From Dolomedes plantarius (taxonomy: Eukaryota; Arthropoda; Arachnida; Araneae; Dolomedidae), in contig OU015496.1 of assembly GCA_907164885.2 (NCBI GenBank), positions 186,213,781 to 186,277,780 of the forward strand: DNA of 64,000 nt, given 5' to 3'. The translations under genes were made by a program, and so were the position numbers. Below the pieces are notes generated by a model, which was not told where the DNA came from, searched no databases, and saw only the letters and a program-made list of their open reading frames with translations. Positions 1 to 10,260 of this stretch are shown here, piece after piece (within the stretch, counting starts at the first letter, position 1; every line of letters begins with the position of its first letter).

Positions 1-1048
1 AACCTTTTTCTTCATTTAAATTTTTTTGCACATTCTATCTTCAATAAAAAATCTGTAATTTTGGTTTATTTGTTGGTTCTTACAAGGTCATTGTAGATTC
101 ACGGTATGGAGATAGACAATTTTGCAGCTCCGTTTTGAATTTTCGGCATTTTTCAGCGGAAAGGTCTGCATTCAGGAAAAATGATTCAAGATTTTCGGCT
201 AAGCTTAGGCCTTCTATTTTTTATATAGAGTTATAAATGAATAAATTATAATTTGCTTATACATTTTCATGTAAAACCACTATAGATCATAATTCCTTCC
301 CGTCATTATTTTAAGGTAAATTAGTTGTGTTAAACAAAAATCATGTTATCTAGTGCTATAGCAGTACAGTGTTGTACAAAGTTTTTCCCAATTTTTTATC
401 GTGTTAGAGCGAAACCCTGTTACAGGTTCCAGTGTTAATAAATTTCTTCCCCATCACTGCTCAGAACAATCAAACGAGAACGTTTTTTCGGTTGAACGAT
501 ATCACCGTCACTTTCCCCACCTTTTTCTTCATTTAGATTTCTTGAACCTTCTATCCTCTTTAAAAAATCTGTACTTTTGGTTTGTTTGCTGGTTTTTACA
601 AGGTCATTGTAGATATCACGGTATGGACATAGATAATTTTGTAGCTCCCTTTTGTAGCCCAATTTTCGGCTTCTTTTAGCGGAAGGGTCTGCATTAAAGG
701 AAAATTATTCAGGATTTTCAGCTAAGCTTAGGTCTTCTTGTAATTTTATAGAGTTATAAATGAATAAATTATAATTTATTTTACATTTTCGTGTAAAGGC
801 ACTATAGTTCATTATTCCTTCCCGTCGTTATTTTAAAATAATTTAGTTTTTAAACGTGTTAAACAAAAATCATGTTATCTCGTGCTGTATAAGTACAGTG
901 TTGTACAAAGGGTTTCGAAATTTTTTTTATCGTGTTAGAGCGAAACCGTATTACAGGTTGCAGTGTTATACGAGGGTTCCCGCAATTTATCCTATCGTGT
1001 TAGAGCGAAACCGTGTTGTAAGATGCCGTGCTGTAGGAGGGCTACCTG
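1..1048 (-). mobile_element. Tandem, internally deleted pogo/Tigger-type remnants
   Basis: The right end reads GGGCTACCTG followed by TA at 1049-1050, the reverse complement of the CAGGTAG terminus seen at 42927, so one terminal inverted repeat (TIR) is here. Inside are two head-to-tail units about 518 bp apart (compare 4-360 with 522-880), each combining subterminal DNA rich in GTGTTAGAGCGAAACC with a piece of the transposase 3' end. The left unit runs off the window. TA duplication and TIR style point to pogo/Tigger (established family traits); the tandem structure is seen directly. Confidence 0.7.
435..740 (-). pseudogene. Tigger-type transposase C-terminal remnant
   Basis: An open stretch of about 75 codons on the minus strand ends in an acidic and basic tail (KKRSRLIVLSSDGEEIY, then stop). 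The same tail, slightly changed, occurs on the plus strand at 43205-43318 inside a better delimited TA-flanked element, which identifies it as the end of that family's transposase. Only the last part of the protein remains. The catalytic DDE domain and the CENP-B-like DNA-binding domain are absent, so it cannot act as a transposase. A more decayed second copy lies at 1-240. Confidence 0.55.
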
Positions 1049-1854
1049 TAAATCTAAATATAATATTCCATATTTTTAAGATCTATAAAACTATACGTCT
1101 TCACAAAAGGCTTCGCAGGAGGTATGTTGCGCATGCCTGCGTTAGGGTGTTTGGAGTAAGAGGGTGATGACTGTGTGAATATTTTCTCTTCCACAAGACC
1201 GCTGAGATGTTTGTGGCTGGCATATAGAGCCGTGTGTCATTTCGTTTCTGAAATGAAAACGAAGGAGACAAATTTCTCCAGGATGCTACATTCGACGGCA
1301 TCCCTCTGGATACCCTTCACGTCGATATCAGCCCGTGTTCATCGGTGCGATGCGTAATCCAGACGCCTAATCCTCTTCGGTTTGTACGTAACACCCGTTC
1401 AAGGCGAATCGGATGACACTTTTGCAGACCGACAAGCCACCGTCATTTCGCCATCACGTGCTCGGCACGGAACCCGGATCACGGTCACGGCTCTTCCATG
1501 CTCCCGTAAATAGAAACTGCAGATGTTTTACGCGAAGGACAAAGTGACAAGGTGGATTGGGCAGATCTTCCGACACCGACCCATCAACAAAACGTAAAGA
1601 TCCATTCCGTTCTATCAATGTCTGAAAGAACAAAATGTTTTCAAGACCTCTATCTATAAAAGAGGTCGAAAAAATATTCCGAAAACAAAAAAATCTCTAC
1701 ATGCATTGAGGCGGTGGGCGCATCAGTTTCCATTGCAATACCTGATTCCATTAGCAAATGCATATTTTTCAATAATTTTTATTCATTTGTAAAAAGACGT
1801 TTAAGTGCAGTGTGCATGTTTCCAAAAATTCATCGTTAATTTTTTTATAGAGTA
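1049..1854. other. Unassigned spacer with a GC-richer core
   Basis: No gene is supported here. Bases 1100-1510 are less AT-rich than the surroundings and contain short ORFs on both strands without recognisable domains. The rest is AT-rich. Confidence 0.4.
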
Positions 1855-1983
1855 CTAGCTGAAAACCCGTACTTCGCTACGGAGTACATTCAAATTAAAT
1901 ACAAATGTCAATGTATGCAATTAATGCCAAAAATACGTATAAATATATTTATAATAAATACAACGATCAATGTATGCAATTGA

Positions 1984-2017
<34 letters not shown>

Positions 2018-3350
2018 GAAAAAATATATTTATAAAAAAATCGTAACGGATTTTTTTATAGAAAAAATAATGTAGAAGAAAATATTCAAATTAAATCTAA
2101 TAGAACATACTAAAGAATATAATACAGTTAATATAGTACAGTTTGAGGAACGTATCTTTTACTGTATTTTAATATTTTTTTGAACAATTTCCAATCGTCT
2201 GCTGCATTAGCAAGAAAAGAAGATATTTTTTTTTGTCTATTTCGTTGTTATGCACGTGACAATAAATTAATTTAAAGTACCAGAAAAAGAAATCCCGTGA
2301 TCAGCATTTAATAAATTCTCTTCTAAAAATTTATCTTTAAAAATTCACGAAAAATCAGAAAATGGACGTAAAGATTCGAAAAAGATTTCATTTTAAAGGA
2401 CTTTTTAGGATCTTTCTCGTGATATAACTTTTATAGTCCTTCAATCATTATTTTAAATGCAAATTTTAAAGAATGTTTCAAAAACAGCTTAAAAATTTAA
2501 TTTAAAAAAATCTAAGAAATTTCTCTTAGTGCACCCCTACACTATTAGAAGAATAGCCATGCAAAATTTCAGCCCTTTAGGTCCAGCCGTTTGGTCTGTG
2601 CGTTGTCTGTCAGTCAGTCAGTCAGTTACGGAAATGTTTTATATACATAGACTAGCTGAAAACCCGCGCTTCGCTACGGAGTACATTCAAATTAAATACA
2701 ACGGTCAACGTATGCAATTTATGCCAAAAAATAAATATATATATTTACAATAAATGCGATGATCAATGTATACAATTGATGTAAAATATCTATCTATCTA
2801 TCTATATATATTTATAAAAAAATCGTAAGGGATATGCATTTTTTTTGGATAATATCCAATCGTCTGCTGCATTAGAAAGGGAAAAAAAATATTTTTTTGT
2901 CTATTTAGTTGTTACGCACGTGACGATAAATTTATTGAAAGTACCAGAAAAAGAAATCACGTGATCAGCATTTAATAAATTAAATTCTAAAAATTAATCT
3001 TTAAAAATTCACCAAAAATCAGGAAATGGAGGTAAAAATTCGAAAAAAAAATTCATTTTGAAGGAATTTTTATGATCTTTCTCGTGATATAAATTTTATG
3101 ACCCTCAATGTATTATTTTAAATGCAAACGTAAAAAAAGTTTAAAAAACAGCTTAAAAATTTAATTTAAAAAAATCTAAGAATAATTTTTGAAAAATTTT
3201 TCTTAGTGCACCCCTACACTATTAGAAGAATCGCCATGCAAAATTTCAGCCCTTTAGGTCCAGCGGTTTGGTCTGTGCGTTGTATGTCAGTCAGTCAGTG
3301 AATGAATGAATGAATGAGTCAGTTACGGAACTGTTTTATATACATAGATT
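1855..3350 (+). repeat. Head-to-tail dimer of a ~0.7-0.8 kb interspersed repeat (family A)
   Basis: Unit 1 (about 1855-2651) and unit 2 (about 2652-3350) both begin CTAGCTGAAAACCCG followed by CTTCGCTACGGAGTAC, and end GTTACGGAA(A/C)TGTTTTATATACATAG. Each carries internal GTCAGTCAGTCAGT and the segment AAATTTCAGCCCTTTAGGTC. A third copy lies inverted at 31178-31885. There is no coding capacity and no TIR. The tandem joining and microsatellite-like ends recall Penelope-like or Helitron-type repeats, but I cannot assign a class. A 30-base poly(A) run near 1987 lies in unit 1. Confidence 0.75.
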
Positions 3351-3917
3351 ATGCTATTCACGTCTATCGCTATAAAATTAAAATTGTTCTTTGGTAAAAA
3401 AATACTGTATTTTTTGGACGCACCGGACGATAAGACGCCCCACAAATTTATGGGGGGATTTTTAAAAGAGAATATTTTGTATTTTGTTTGGTATATAAAG
3501 ATATTATAAATATAAAAAACACTCACTGCATATAAAGGTTTAATTATTAAAAAAATATTAAAAAGAATGCATTTTCAATTTTGGGGTTAGGAAAATACTG
3601 CATGGAAAACCCCCCGTGGCTTAATTTGAGAAGCAAAATGCGGTTCAGTAAAGATGTAGAAACTAGAATACTGCAGACTCGTGAAACATAACAACTTTTG
3701 TTTTCCAAACTGTGGCTATTATTAGGTGCCGAACATTACTACCGAACATTACATATCAAACAAAACATTCGAATTACTCGTTCCAGCAGGTCACTGCTAC
3801 TTTTGTAGCCGTCTGAGGTTGCTTTCTGCGTCCTCTCCTGGCAACACGGAAAGAATATTTTAACAACTTGTTGCGAGGGGCTGGGTGGAAGATCTGCGAG
3901 TTCAGGTATTGCACCCC
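3351..3917. other. Spacer, possible small MITE at ~3400-3600
   Basis: A segment beginning ATACTGTATTTTTTGGACGC and one near 3590 with ATACTGCATGG in the opposite sense hint at a short TIR element. I could not find a duplication. Nothing coding is seen. Confidence 0.25.
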
Positions 3918-3921
3918 TTAA

Positions 3922-4476
3922 GGCTGCTATGTACTAACACCATTGGATTCGCTCACCTCAATGTTAACCTATGGAGAAAATTTGCCCACGGATTGCCGAC
4001 TTGGATTCAAAGATTTTTTTTTTTTTAAATTGTACTCCGTCATACAGAAAGAAATTTTACATTTGTGTGCGTTTTTCGCTTTTTTTAAAAAATGCAATTA
4101 ATATTTTAAAATTTAAATTATTCGGGGAAAATCTGGTATAGTGTGTTTTAAACGCTCATAAATTCCTTCGGTGGACGAAATTTATAAAATGAATCCTGTA
4201 GCGCTTTGCAGAAAAGTTCAGGCTATGTGACAAAACCAATTTTATTTGATTATCGGAATTTATGTACCTGTAAATAGTTGACAAAAATATATTTTATATA
4301 AAAAATTTGGGGGCAGCGCTTAACCCCCCTATGGAGAGAGAGTCATTACAATCCCTCAAAATGTCAATCCTAAGGGGGGTGGAATTCTCGAACTGTCAAC
4401 TGGACTCCTCCCACCACAAGAGTCTGCAAGAAAAGGAAAAGGGGAATGCGATTTTTTTTCTTAGTACATAGCAGCC
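3922..4476. mobile_element. TTAA-flanked MITE, family B copy 1
   Basis: The element is flanked by TTAA at 3918-3921 and 4477-4480. Its ends are inverted: GGCTGCTATGTACTAAC on the left, and its complement GTACATAGCAGCC on the right. Subterminal text about a CTCACCTCAATGTTAACC stretch is shared with copies at 26101 and 29854. No ORF of note. TTAA target use is typical of piggyBac, but the TIR does not begin with the CCC/CCY usual there, so the superfamily is open. Confidence 0.75.
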
Positions 4477-4663
4477 TTAAGATGATTAAACATAGAAATA
4501 AATCTTTAAGTTGAAAAACCAAAAACTGGATATCTATTAATAGGGTAAATGAAAGATCTCTCTCCATCAATGGTGAAAATCCATTTACTAATCTATACAC
4601 AACACTTACTTTTACGAGATGATATTATCGCTTAAAATTACCGGCTCCAACTTGCATGCTAGA

Positions 4664-4821
4664 TCAGGGATTCCCAACCTTTTAATGTTTGCGGCACCCT
4701 CTGGAATGAGATTAAAAACTCGGGGCACCCTTCTCAGAATTTTTTTTTCAATTTTTTAAATATTAAAGTGTAAAAAAAGGGTAAGTTAAAAGTATATATT
4801 TCAGAAACATGTAAAATTTAA
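4664..4821. mobile_element. hAT-like terminus
   Basis: CAGGGATTCCCAACCTTTT followed by TGCGGCACCCTCTGG is a typical hAT left end. A matching right end was not found, so the extent is uncertain. The piggyBac-like MITE at 4822 interrupts the sequence downstream. Confidence 0.4.
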
Positions 4822-5363
4822 CCCTTACGCCGGCTCATCTGTCTTTATACTGTTCCGCAGCTCATCTGTCTCACAGACCGCCATGTAGCTATAAAATTAG
4901 GATTTTTTTCCTATTTTTATAAGTTTTTCGCAGTTATAAGTCATTAATGCAAAACTACTGCCACCTCTCATTGTTGAAAAGGGTAAATAAAAAATAGATT
5001 ATTCAACAAAAATTTCAGAATCCGATTCCTCAATCTGCGATAGTGCGAGAGAGAGACAAAATGTCAGGTTCGTTGTGAAACGGGAGGAATTCTTCCAGCC
5101 ATGCTAGCTACAACAACAAAACTGGCAAAAATTTAAATCAGTTCAAGGCTCATCGGTTCTAAAGATTGACTATGTTTTACAAAGATTAAATTTACCGACA
5201 AAATATGAGCGGGCGAAAATCTCCGATGTGTTGTACTTGAAGACTAGGACCCGACTGAAGAACTCACAAACCCTCAACTGTCTGATCACCCCCACCACCA
5301 ACCAGCCCACCCTTTAGAACAGGTGCGCTAGCGGTCTCCTAGACCGATGAGCCGACGTAAGGG
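4822..5363. mobile_element. piggyBac-like non-autonomous element
   Basis: TTAA at 4818-4821 and 5364-5367 flank a 542-bp element. The left end starts CCCTTACGCCGGCTCATC and the right end is the near-exact complement GATGAGCCGACGTAAGGG. TTAA duplication plus CCC-initiated TIRs is diagnostic of the piggyBac superfamily. There is no transposase, so mobility would depend on a source elsewhere. Confidence 0.85.
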
Positions 5364-5389
5364 TTAAGTTCAAATAAATACTTACTCTT

Positions 5390-5562
5390 GTAGCGTGCTG
5401 GAAATAGGGTCTTATTTTTTCCCGAGACCCCACAACGGCTTGAAACACAGCGGCGTGTTTTTCAAGGAATGTGTTGTTCGGTTCCACCAGTTCGGAACAC
5501 GTGGGGGGATTAAAAACCGTTTCCCTTACAGCTGCAGCCACTAAAGCTGTCATCTTGGACGT
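5390..5562 (-). CDS. Orphan exon candidate, unknown protein
   Basis: On the minus strand a splice acceptor (ACATTGCAG) is followed closely by an ATG (at 5553), an open frame of about 55 codons, then a consensus donor (AGAGTAAGT) near 5390. The peptide contains a run of alanines near its start (MTALVAAAV) and then CSELVEPNNTFLEKHAAV; I recognise no domain. Acceptor, frame and donor together are what a real exon would show. No partner exon was identified, and the neighbouring intron-side DNA contains transposons. It could be a host-gene exon or part of an unrecognised element. Confidence 0.3.
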
Positions 5563-6357
5563 TTCTGCAATGTTGTAAAGTTCGGCGACTAAAATGAACT
5601 GTCAGCCGATAATCTGCCGCCCCCCTCCACCCCTTCTGAAAATCCAGACATTGAGAGGAGACGCTGTATAAAATCCGAGCGGGATAGACGTGTTTTGCTA
5701 GGCTCCTGTGTTGTTGGGCCGAGAATGGGCCCTGGAGCGGGTATTTGTGAATCTGCACGTAAATTAAGTGATTATGTCGAAAGTGTTTAATGTTTAATTC
5801 TTTTTGTAAATAAATCTACTTGTTATGTTTTTGTTTTAAAAATTTGGCCTTCGTTTGTTAATTAGAACTCTGTCTTTCTTTGGTATGGATCAATAGTTGT
5901 GAAATTTCTTCAAAATGCCTCAGAGAATAGCCTTACTACTTGTCGTGACTCCACACTGTATTGCTGATTTTATTCATTTATTAAGAGAAATAAGTAGCAA
6001 ACACCTTAACAGGATATATTAAATACAGTTTCGAAAATAGCCATGGGATTCAGTGTAGTATTACACTAGAGGACTATAATGGAAATCGCTATAAAGAGTT
6101 CTGTTTTATATTAATATGAGACTTGCGATGGATTCTTCGAGCACAAATGGTTGAAATCGAGCATAACAATCGTGCGTGTAATGGAGACCAAATCATCCTC
6201 AGGAGCGAGTGCGTCGATTTGTGTCACAATCTGTCGGCGTGAGTAATTAATTCAACGTAATATTTATCTTATGTGGGCCCTACTAAAATGTTTTTTGTTT
6301 ATCCAAAAAAAAGAAAAAAATCTCGCGGCATCCCTGGCTGATCTCACAGCCTCCTTT
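5563..6357. other. Unassigned spacer
   Basis: Mixed-composition DNA (5570-5760 fairly GC-rich, upstream of the exon candidate on the minus strand), then AT-rich. No TIR, RNA gene or coding signal is seen. Confidence 0.4.
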
Positions 6358-6670
6358 TTAGGCTACGGCCACACGAGCGATTTTCCCCGCTGCGGCTTTT
6401 TTCGCATCTTGAAAATCTACACCAGCCGGCTAGGGATGCGACATCGATGTTATGATAAAAACATCGATGTTCTAAACATCGATTTATTGAAGTCTATGTT
6501 TTTTTAACATCGATGTTTTGTGCTCGATGTTTTACGTTGTCTCGATGTTTTTTTTTTTAATGAAAAAGTACCATAATAAAAAAATTTACCACGTAGCATA
6601 ATTTTCACACTCAGTAAATGTAAGTCTGAAGTCTATAAAGGACGAATACAAAAGGGGAAACGATTCCTTA

Positions 6671-7285
6671 GGCCGTCCGCACACGGAGCGACTCAAAGGA
6701 AACTGAACTGGTTAGCGACTGAAATTGCTTATCGGTTGCAAACTCGTTAGTGATGCGGCTCCGCACACGGGCCGACTCAAAAGTGATTCAAATCAATAGT
6801 TTGCGGCCTGTCATGGAAGGAAGAACATCATTATTCCGGGCATTATTTTTAGTTAAATTATTATCAGAAATTAATTTATTTTAAAAAATCGCCACAATAG
6901 ATTGTCTTTGATCAATCGTGTAAAAATGGACTGTATATATGGGCGCACATATTCCATACAACAAAAAACGTTAGAATTTCATTTCATCGCTAGGCAGAAG
7001 TCACGTGACTCGTGTACGTCATTTGGCAGCTTGCCAAAAGAGCGGCTGTAACATAGATTGTGTAATAACACGCACAACGCAAGAGAAACTGGCGACTGAA
7101 GTTGCTAGCGACTCGACACGTTGAGTGGCCTGCGACTGATTACAAACGCGTTGCTGACGGGTTTGTAACCAGTTGCTCCGCGTGCATGGCTCCATTCAAT
7201 TACATAGGTTACGACTCATCACGGACTGGTTTGTGATTGGAGTCGGTTATCAGTTTCTTTTGAGTTGCTCCGTGTGCGGACGGCC
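6671..7285. mobile_element. Harbinger-type MITE nested in the hAT
   Basis: TTA at 6668-6670 and 7286-7288 flank 615 bp. TIRs are GGCCGTCCGCACACGGAGCG and its complement, and the subterminal DNA has further inverted matches (GCGACTCAAA / TTTGAGTTGC). There is no ORF. The 3-bp TTA duplication and GG-start TIR fit PIF/Harbinger. Its TIR differs from that of elements 1 and 2, so another source is needed. Confidence 0.85.
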
Positions 7286-7465
7286 TTAGCAAACAGACAA
7301 ATGGCAATCAACAACCAGTGAACCAATCAGAGCGCTTGGAATGTTCTTGACACTCCAAACCTTCGATGGGGTTTTATTTTATAAATAGTATATACACGAG
7401 AGCAGCCATTTAAGTTTTTGTTTTGTTCTTGTTTTATATAAGTTGATGTTAATATTATTAGTAAG

Positions 7466-7639
7466 ATGCCTCCTAAAAGTACCGTTTGGAAATATTTTTG
7501 CAAAACCTCTGAGAAATTTGCGAAATGCAATATTTGCCTTAAGTCCCTCAAAACTTCTGGCAATACCACGAATTTATCTGGACATTTGAAGGCAAAACAT
7601 GGCGATATTCACAACGAGAATTTTGAGTCATCAATGTAG
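7466..7639 (+). pseudogene. BED-type zinc finger, hAT transposase N-terminus
   Basis: From ATG 7466 the frame reads MPPKSTVWKYFCKTSEKFAK, then CNICLKSL and, after a short linker, LSGHLKAKH. This is the Cx2C...Hx3-4H order of a BED finger, with the aromatic residues (VWKYF) expected before the first Cys. BED fingers are the DNA-binding part of hAT transposases. The frame stops at 7637-7639 soon after the finger and no catalytic or dimerisation domain follows before the TIR, so only the DNA-binding end is left. A truncated finger protein could in principle bind hAT ends, but that is speculation. Confidence 0.75.
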
Positions 7640-8040
7640 CCCAAGGCAAAAGCAACCAAGTTTTTGTCATTTGTGTCAGCCCAATCAGAGAGTAAAATTA
7701 AAACACCCCTTCCCCCCTACACACACACACATACACACACACACGACTAACCTAAGTAACATTAATGTTAAAGGTTACTAAACCAGTTTTAAAAAATGGA
7801 TGTTCTAAAACATCAATGTTTAAAAACATCGATGGTTTTTGGGCGATGTTTTATTAGCATCGATGTTTTAATATTGAATATCGATGGTTTGTTATCGATG
7901 TCGCATCCCTACAGCCGGCCACACGTGCATGTGATATTTTTCCCCGCTGGGTCTTTTCCCGCATCTTGAAAATCTACACGAGCCGGCCACACGTGCGTTT
8001 TCTTCACGCGAGCTCAGTCGTTTGTGCTTTGCAGTACAAA

Positions 8041-8291
8041 ATGAATCCAGTTTCAATAAATGAAAATGCTGTTAACGCGTTATATGCTTTATTAATTGTT
8101 CTCCGACGATCCTCTTATAACTGATAGATCAGTAAAGGGAAAATTTACACTTCTACACAGTAAGCTGAAAGGATACCCAGACAAGTTTTTTGAGTATTAT
8201 AGAATGTCGATATCTTCATTTGAATCTCTATTATCTAAGGTTGAAGATGCACTGTATAAGTGCAGAAGAAAAGCTAGCAGTGACTTTAAGG
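8041..8291 (+). pseudogene. Harbinger-1 transposase, N-terminal exon
   Basis: After the 5' subterminal repeats an ATG (8041) opens a frame that shifts near 8095 into one reading DDPLITDRSVKGKFTLLH, then YPDKFFEYYRMSISSFESLL. The F-x-x-Y-x-RMS-x-x-F motif is the hallmark of the Harbinger transposase N-terminal region. It ends at a good donor (AAG/GTGAGT, 8289-8296). The stretch normally leading into YLATG is not at this exon end, so a small exon or segment appears to be missing. It lies just beyond the stop codon of the antisense MADF-BESS gene. Frameshifted, so inactive. Confidence 0.7.
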
Positions 8292-8365
8292 TGAGTACTA
8301 AGATTTTACAACATAGTATTTTTTCAATTCAGATTATTTTTTCATAAAATTAAAATCAATTAAAT

Positions 8366-9192
8366 TTAAAGGTTGTAAAATGATAACAATGAATCCGTAT
8401 CTTCTCCTGTCTGTCTAATTGTTGATGTGGATGACAGGTCGGAGTTAGCAGGAGATGGAGTTGGTAAATTACTACTCTGGAAGGAATTAATAGGATTGGG
8501 GTTACTGAACTTTTGTATAAGTTCCATAAACTGAATTTGGAACTGCAGCTTGTCACTGGTCTTCATTTTTTTTTATAACTGGCAACTGTGAGAGCAGAAA
8601 CATTTCATCTGGGTCCTGAATTGTTTTGGGCTGCTGCTCTAAATTCGCTCTCAGGACCTTCAAAATTTCTTTCTCGAACGGATCTGACTTCCGCTTCTTT
8701 GGCATGCGGGAACATGGCCATCAACAATCAGAGCCTGACTAAGGCAGGGGCATACGGGGCAGTTGCCCCGGGCCCCCAAATGAAATAGAAAGTTTATTTT
8801 ACGCTTCCTTCTTTAATGAACTTTTTTTAGATGTGCTATATCCCTTTTAATGATGGACATAGAATTGTCAGAAAATCAATAAAATGGACAGAACGATATT
8901 TCGTCTGACCATTGGAGGAGGGGGGGGGGGGGGGACTTTATAGCTATTTTAGGTTCTAGCCAATTTTCTTGTTATATATCTATAAGGAGGTGAAATATTT
9001 AAATACCTCCATAAAGTTCGGTTCTTCATTAATGAAGTAGTGAAGCAGAGGGGGCCCCCAAAGAAGTTTTTGCCCCGGGCCCCAATTAGGCTAAGTCGGG
9101 CCCTGTCAACAATAGCTGGTTCTTCTGTTCTCACTACTGGTGCTTCATTCCCTTCATTATTCATTACTTCGGCATTCATGTTTCCCAAAGTC
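8366..9192 (-). CDS. Harbinger-1 MADF-BESS gene, exon 3 (BESS)
   Basis: Minus-strand exon entered from acceptor TTTTTGTCAG (9193 and up). It starts in phase with exon 2 (GA|G) and reads TLGNMNAEVMNNEGNEAPVV. After a hAT MITE (8729-9105) it continues, one frameshift later, with PKKRKSDPFEKEI and the BESS motif: PDEMFLLSQLP, then KLQFQIQFMELIQKF. BESS motifs mediate protein-protein contacts. Stop at 8366. A PKKRKSDPF basic patch resembles a nuclear localisation signal. The frameshift near 8715 and the MITE mean this copy is probably dead, but splice phases are preserved. Confidence 0.7.
8729..9105. mobile_element. hAT MITE (CAG...CTG type) inside exon 3 of the MADF-BESS gene
   Basis: The 8-bp duplication TCAACAAT (8721-8728 and 9106-9113) flanks a 377-bp element starting CAGAGCCTGACTAAGGCAGG and ending AAGTCGGGCCCTG. 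It carries GGGGCAGTTGCCCCGGGCCCC on one side and TTTTTGCCCCGGGCCCC on the other, and a poly(G) run at about 8921-8934. It splits the exon encoding the linker before BESS. Confidence 0.85.
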
Positions 9193-9560
9193 CTGACAAA
9201 AAAACAAAAAAACAAAATTCAAATAATCTCGAAAGAATTAAAATTCACCCAAAAACTTAAGAAATGGCTTATGTGAAAACTTTCACAAAATAAATAGAAA
9301 TTTATAAAGTTTTCAAATTTTATTATGGTTTTAAAAGGAAACATGGCATACATTGAATATATATATACTCTGAACTGAACCTAAAAAATTGCTTGACGCG
9401 AATTGAACCCATAAAAATTTAACATCAAAATGGTTAGAATTTAATCAAAGAAAAAAGTCATGAAAAATGAAACAAACAGGTCCTGGTCCTATACAAAATA
9501 AGTAGACAAACCGATCAATTTTGGTGTTAAAGCGGAGGTTGAATGTGTTATTTTACTTAC

Positions 9561-9717
9561 TCTCTTTGCTCATAAACTGCTTGAAGAAAGGTCATTTGCT
9601 TATGGTATACATAAGGTTTCTTTGCCTTTCTTGCATCACCACTTCTTCCTACGTCATTTCTAATGCTCTTCAAGAAGCTGTCTTTCATATTTTTCCATCT
9701 TTTTTGTGCTTCATTTC
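9561..9717 (-). CDS. Harbinger-1 MADF-BESS gene, exon 2 (MADF second half)
   Basis: Minus-strand exon of 157 bp, bounded by acceptor ATGTTGCAG (9718 up) and donor GA/GTAAGT (9560 down). It reads NEAQKRWKNMKDSFLKSIRN and then YVYHKQMTFLQAVYEQRE. The RWKNMKDSFLKS block is the second conserved helix of MADF domains. Entry phase (G|GA) matches exon 1 and exit phase (GA|G) matches exon 3, so the three exons form one continuous frame across both junctions. This sits inside the intron of the plus-strand transposase. Confidence 0.75.
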
Positions 9718-9777
9718 CTGCAACATTTAAGGTATATGTTTATTACGAGATACTCACTACTCCTAAAATTTCTTTTA

Positions 9778-9905
9778 GGCATGCGACATCGAGAGTTAAA
9801 CATTGATATTTCAAAACTGGTTTGAAAAAAAAATCAAAGATGAACATCAATAATCAAAAAAACATTAGTTAGGAAAAACATCGATGTTTCTATAACATTG
9901 ACATG
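9778..9905. mobile_element. Partial hAT remnant of the ACATCGATG family
   Basis: TAGGCATGCGACATCGAGAG at 9778 resembles the left end of the hAT at 6431 with changes, and AAAACATCGATGTTTC follows near 9880. The right end is degenerate or lost. Confidence 0.4.
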
Positions 9906-9924
9906 GATTCATACTTTCTTTCAA

Positions 9925-10158
9925 TAGGGTGAGCCGTAGTGGCCTTGTGTTGCAGCGCGCTGGCTTTCGGTGCTGGGGTGCTCGGATCGAATCCCGGTGA
10001 AGCGCCACTAAAATATCTCCGTTCGTGTCGTCCCTTCATAGGGGTAATGCTGGTCCGCCTGTATGGTGCTCCCATAATAAAATGGCCAGTAAAAAAACTG
10101 CGGCGAACACAGACGAATGTCTATATGACAAAGTGCCTCCGCATTGGATAAAAAAAAA
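9925..10158 (+). repeat. tRNA-derived SINE, family 1, full copy
   Basis: A duplication ACTTTCTTTCAA (9913-9924 and 10159-10170) flanks an element with an A-box-like GTAGTGGCCTTGTGTTGCAG, a B-box-like GGATCGAATCCCGG, a non-tRNA body (GTAATGCTGGTCCGCC, TGGTGCTCCCATAATAAAAT) and a terminal A-run. These are the expected parts of a pol III transcribed retroposon. Related copies: 18334-18486 (minus) and a tail-only piece at 50765-50830. Confidence 0.85.
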
Positions 10159-10260
10159 ACTTTCTTTCAACAATGGGTACACTTTACTCGGGACGTAAAG
10201 CGTAGCCAAGTATATTTTATATCGATTAAAATGATTAAATAATGGTAACGTTTTTTTCAG

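Larger units (their letters stand above)
6431..7911 (+). mobile_element. hAT element with BED-finger remnant
   Basis: A perfect 8-bp duplication, CAGCCGGC (6423-6430 and 7912-7919), flanks 1481 bp. The ends are TAGGGATGCGACATCGATG and its complement. The duplication lies in subterminal Harbinger-1 DNA, so the hAT inserted into that element. Many ACATCGATGTT repeats occupy both subterminal regions, probably transposase-binding sites by analogy with other hATs. It is itself split by a Harbinger-type MITE (6671-7285). Shorter relatives lie at 47823-48585 and about 9778-9905. Confidence 0.9.

Noticed and set aside
2529..2753. ORF with an NFSPLGPAVW-type peptide
   Set aside because: Same text appears in non-coding repeat family A copies in other places and is broken differently in each; repeat-derived.
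6423..7919. ACATCGATG-rich regions considered as a CRISPR-like array
   Set aside because: The motifs are short, variably spaced and palindromic, and lie at hAT ends; CRISPR does not fit a eukaryotic transposon landscape.
9930..10010. Possible functional tRNA gene
   Set aside because: A- and B-box-like parts are present but there is no convincing cloverleaf, and the unit continues into a body and poly(A) flanked by target duplications, so it is a SINE.
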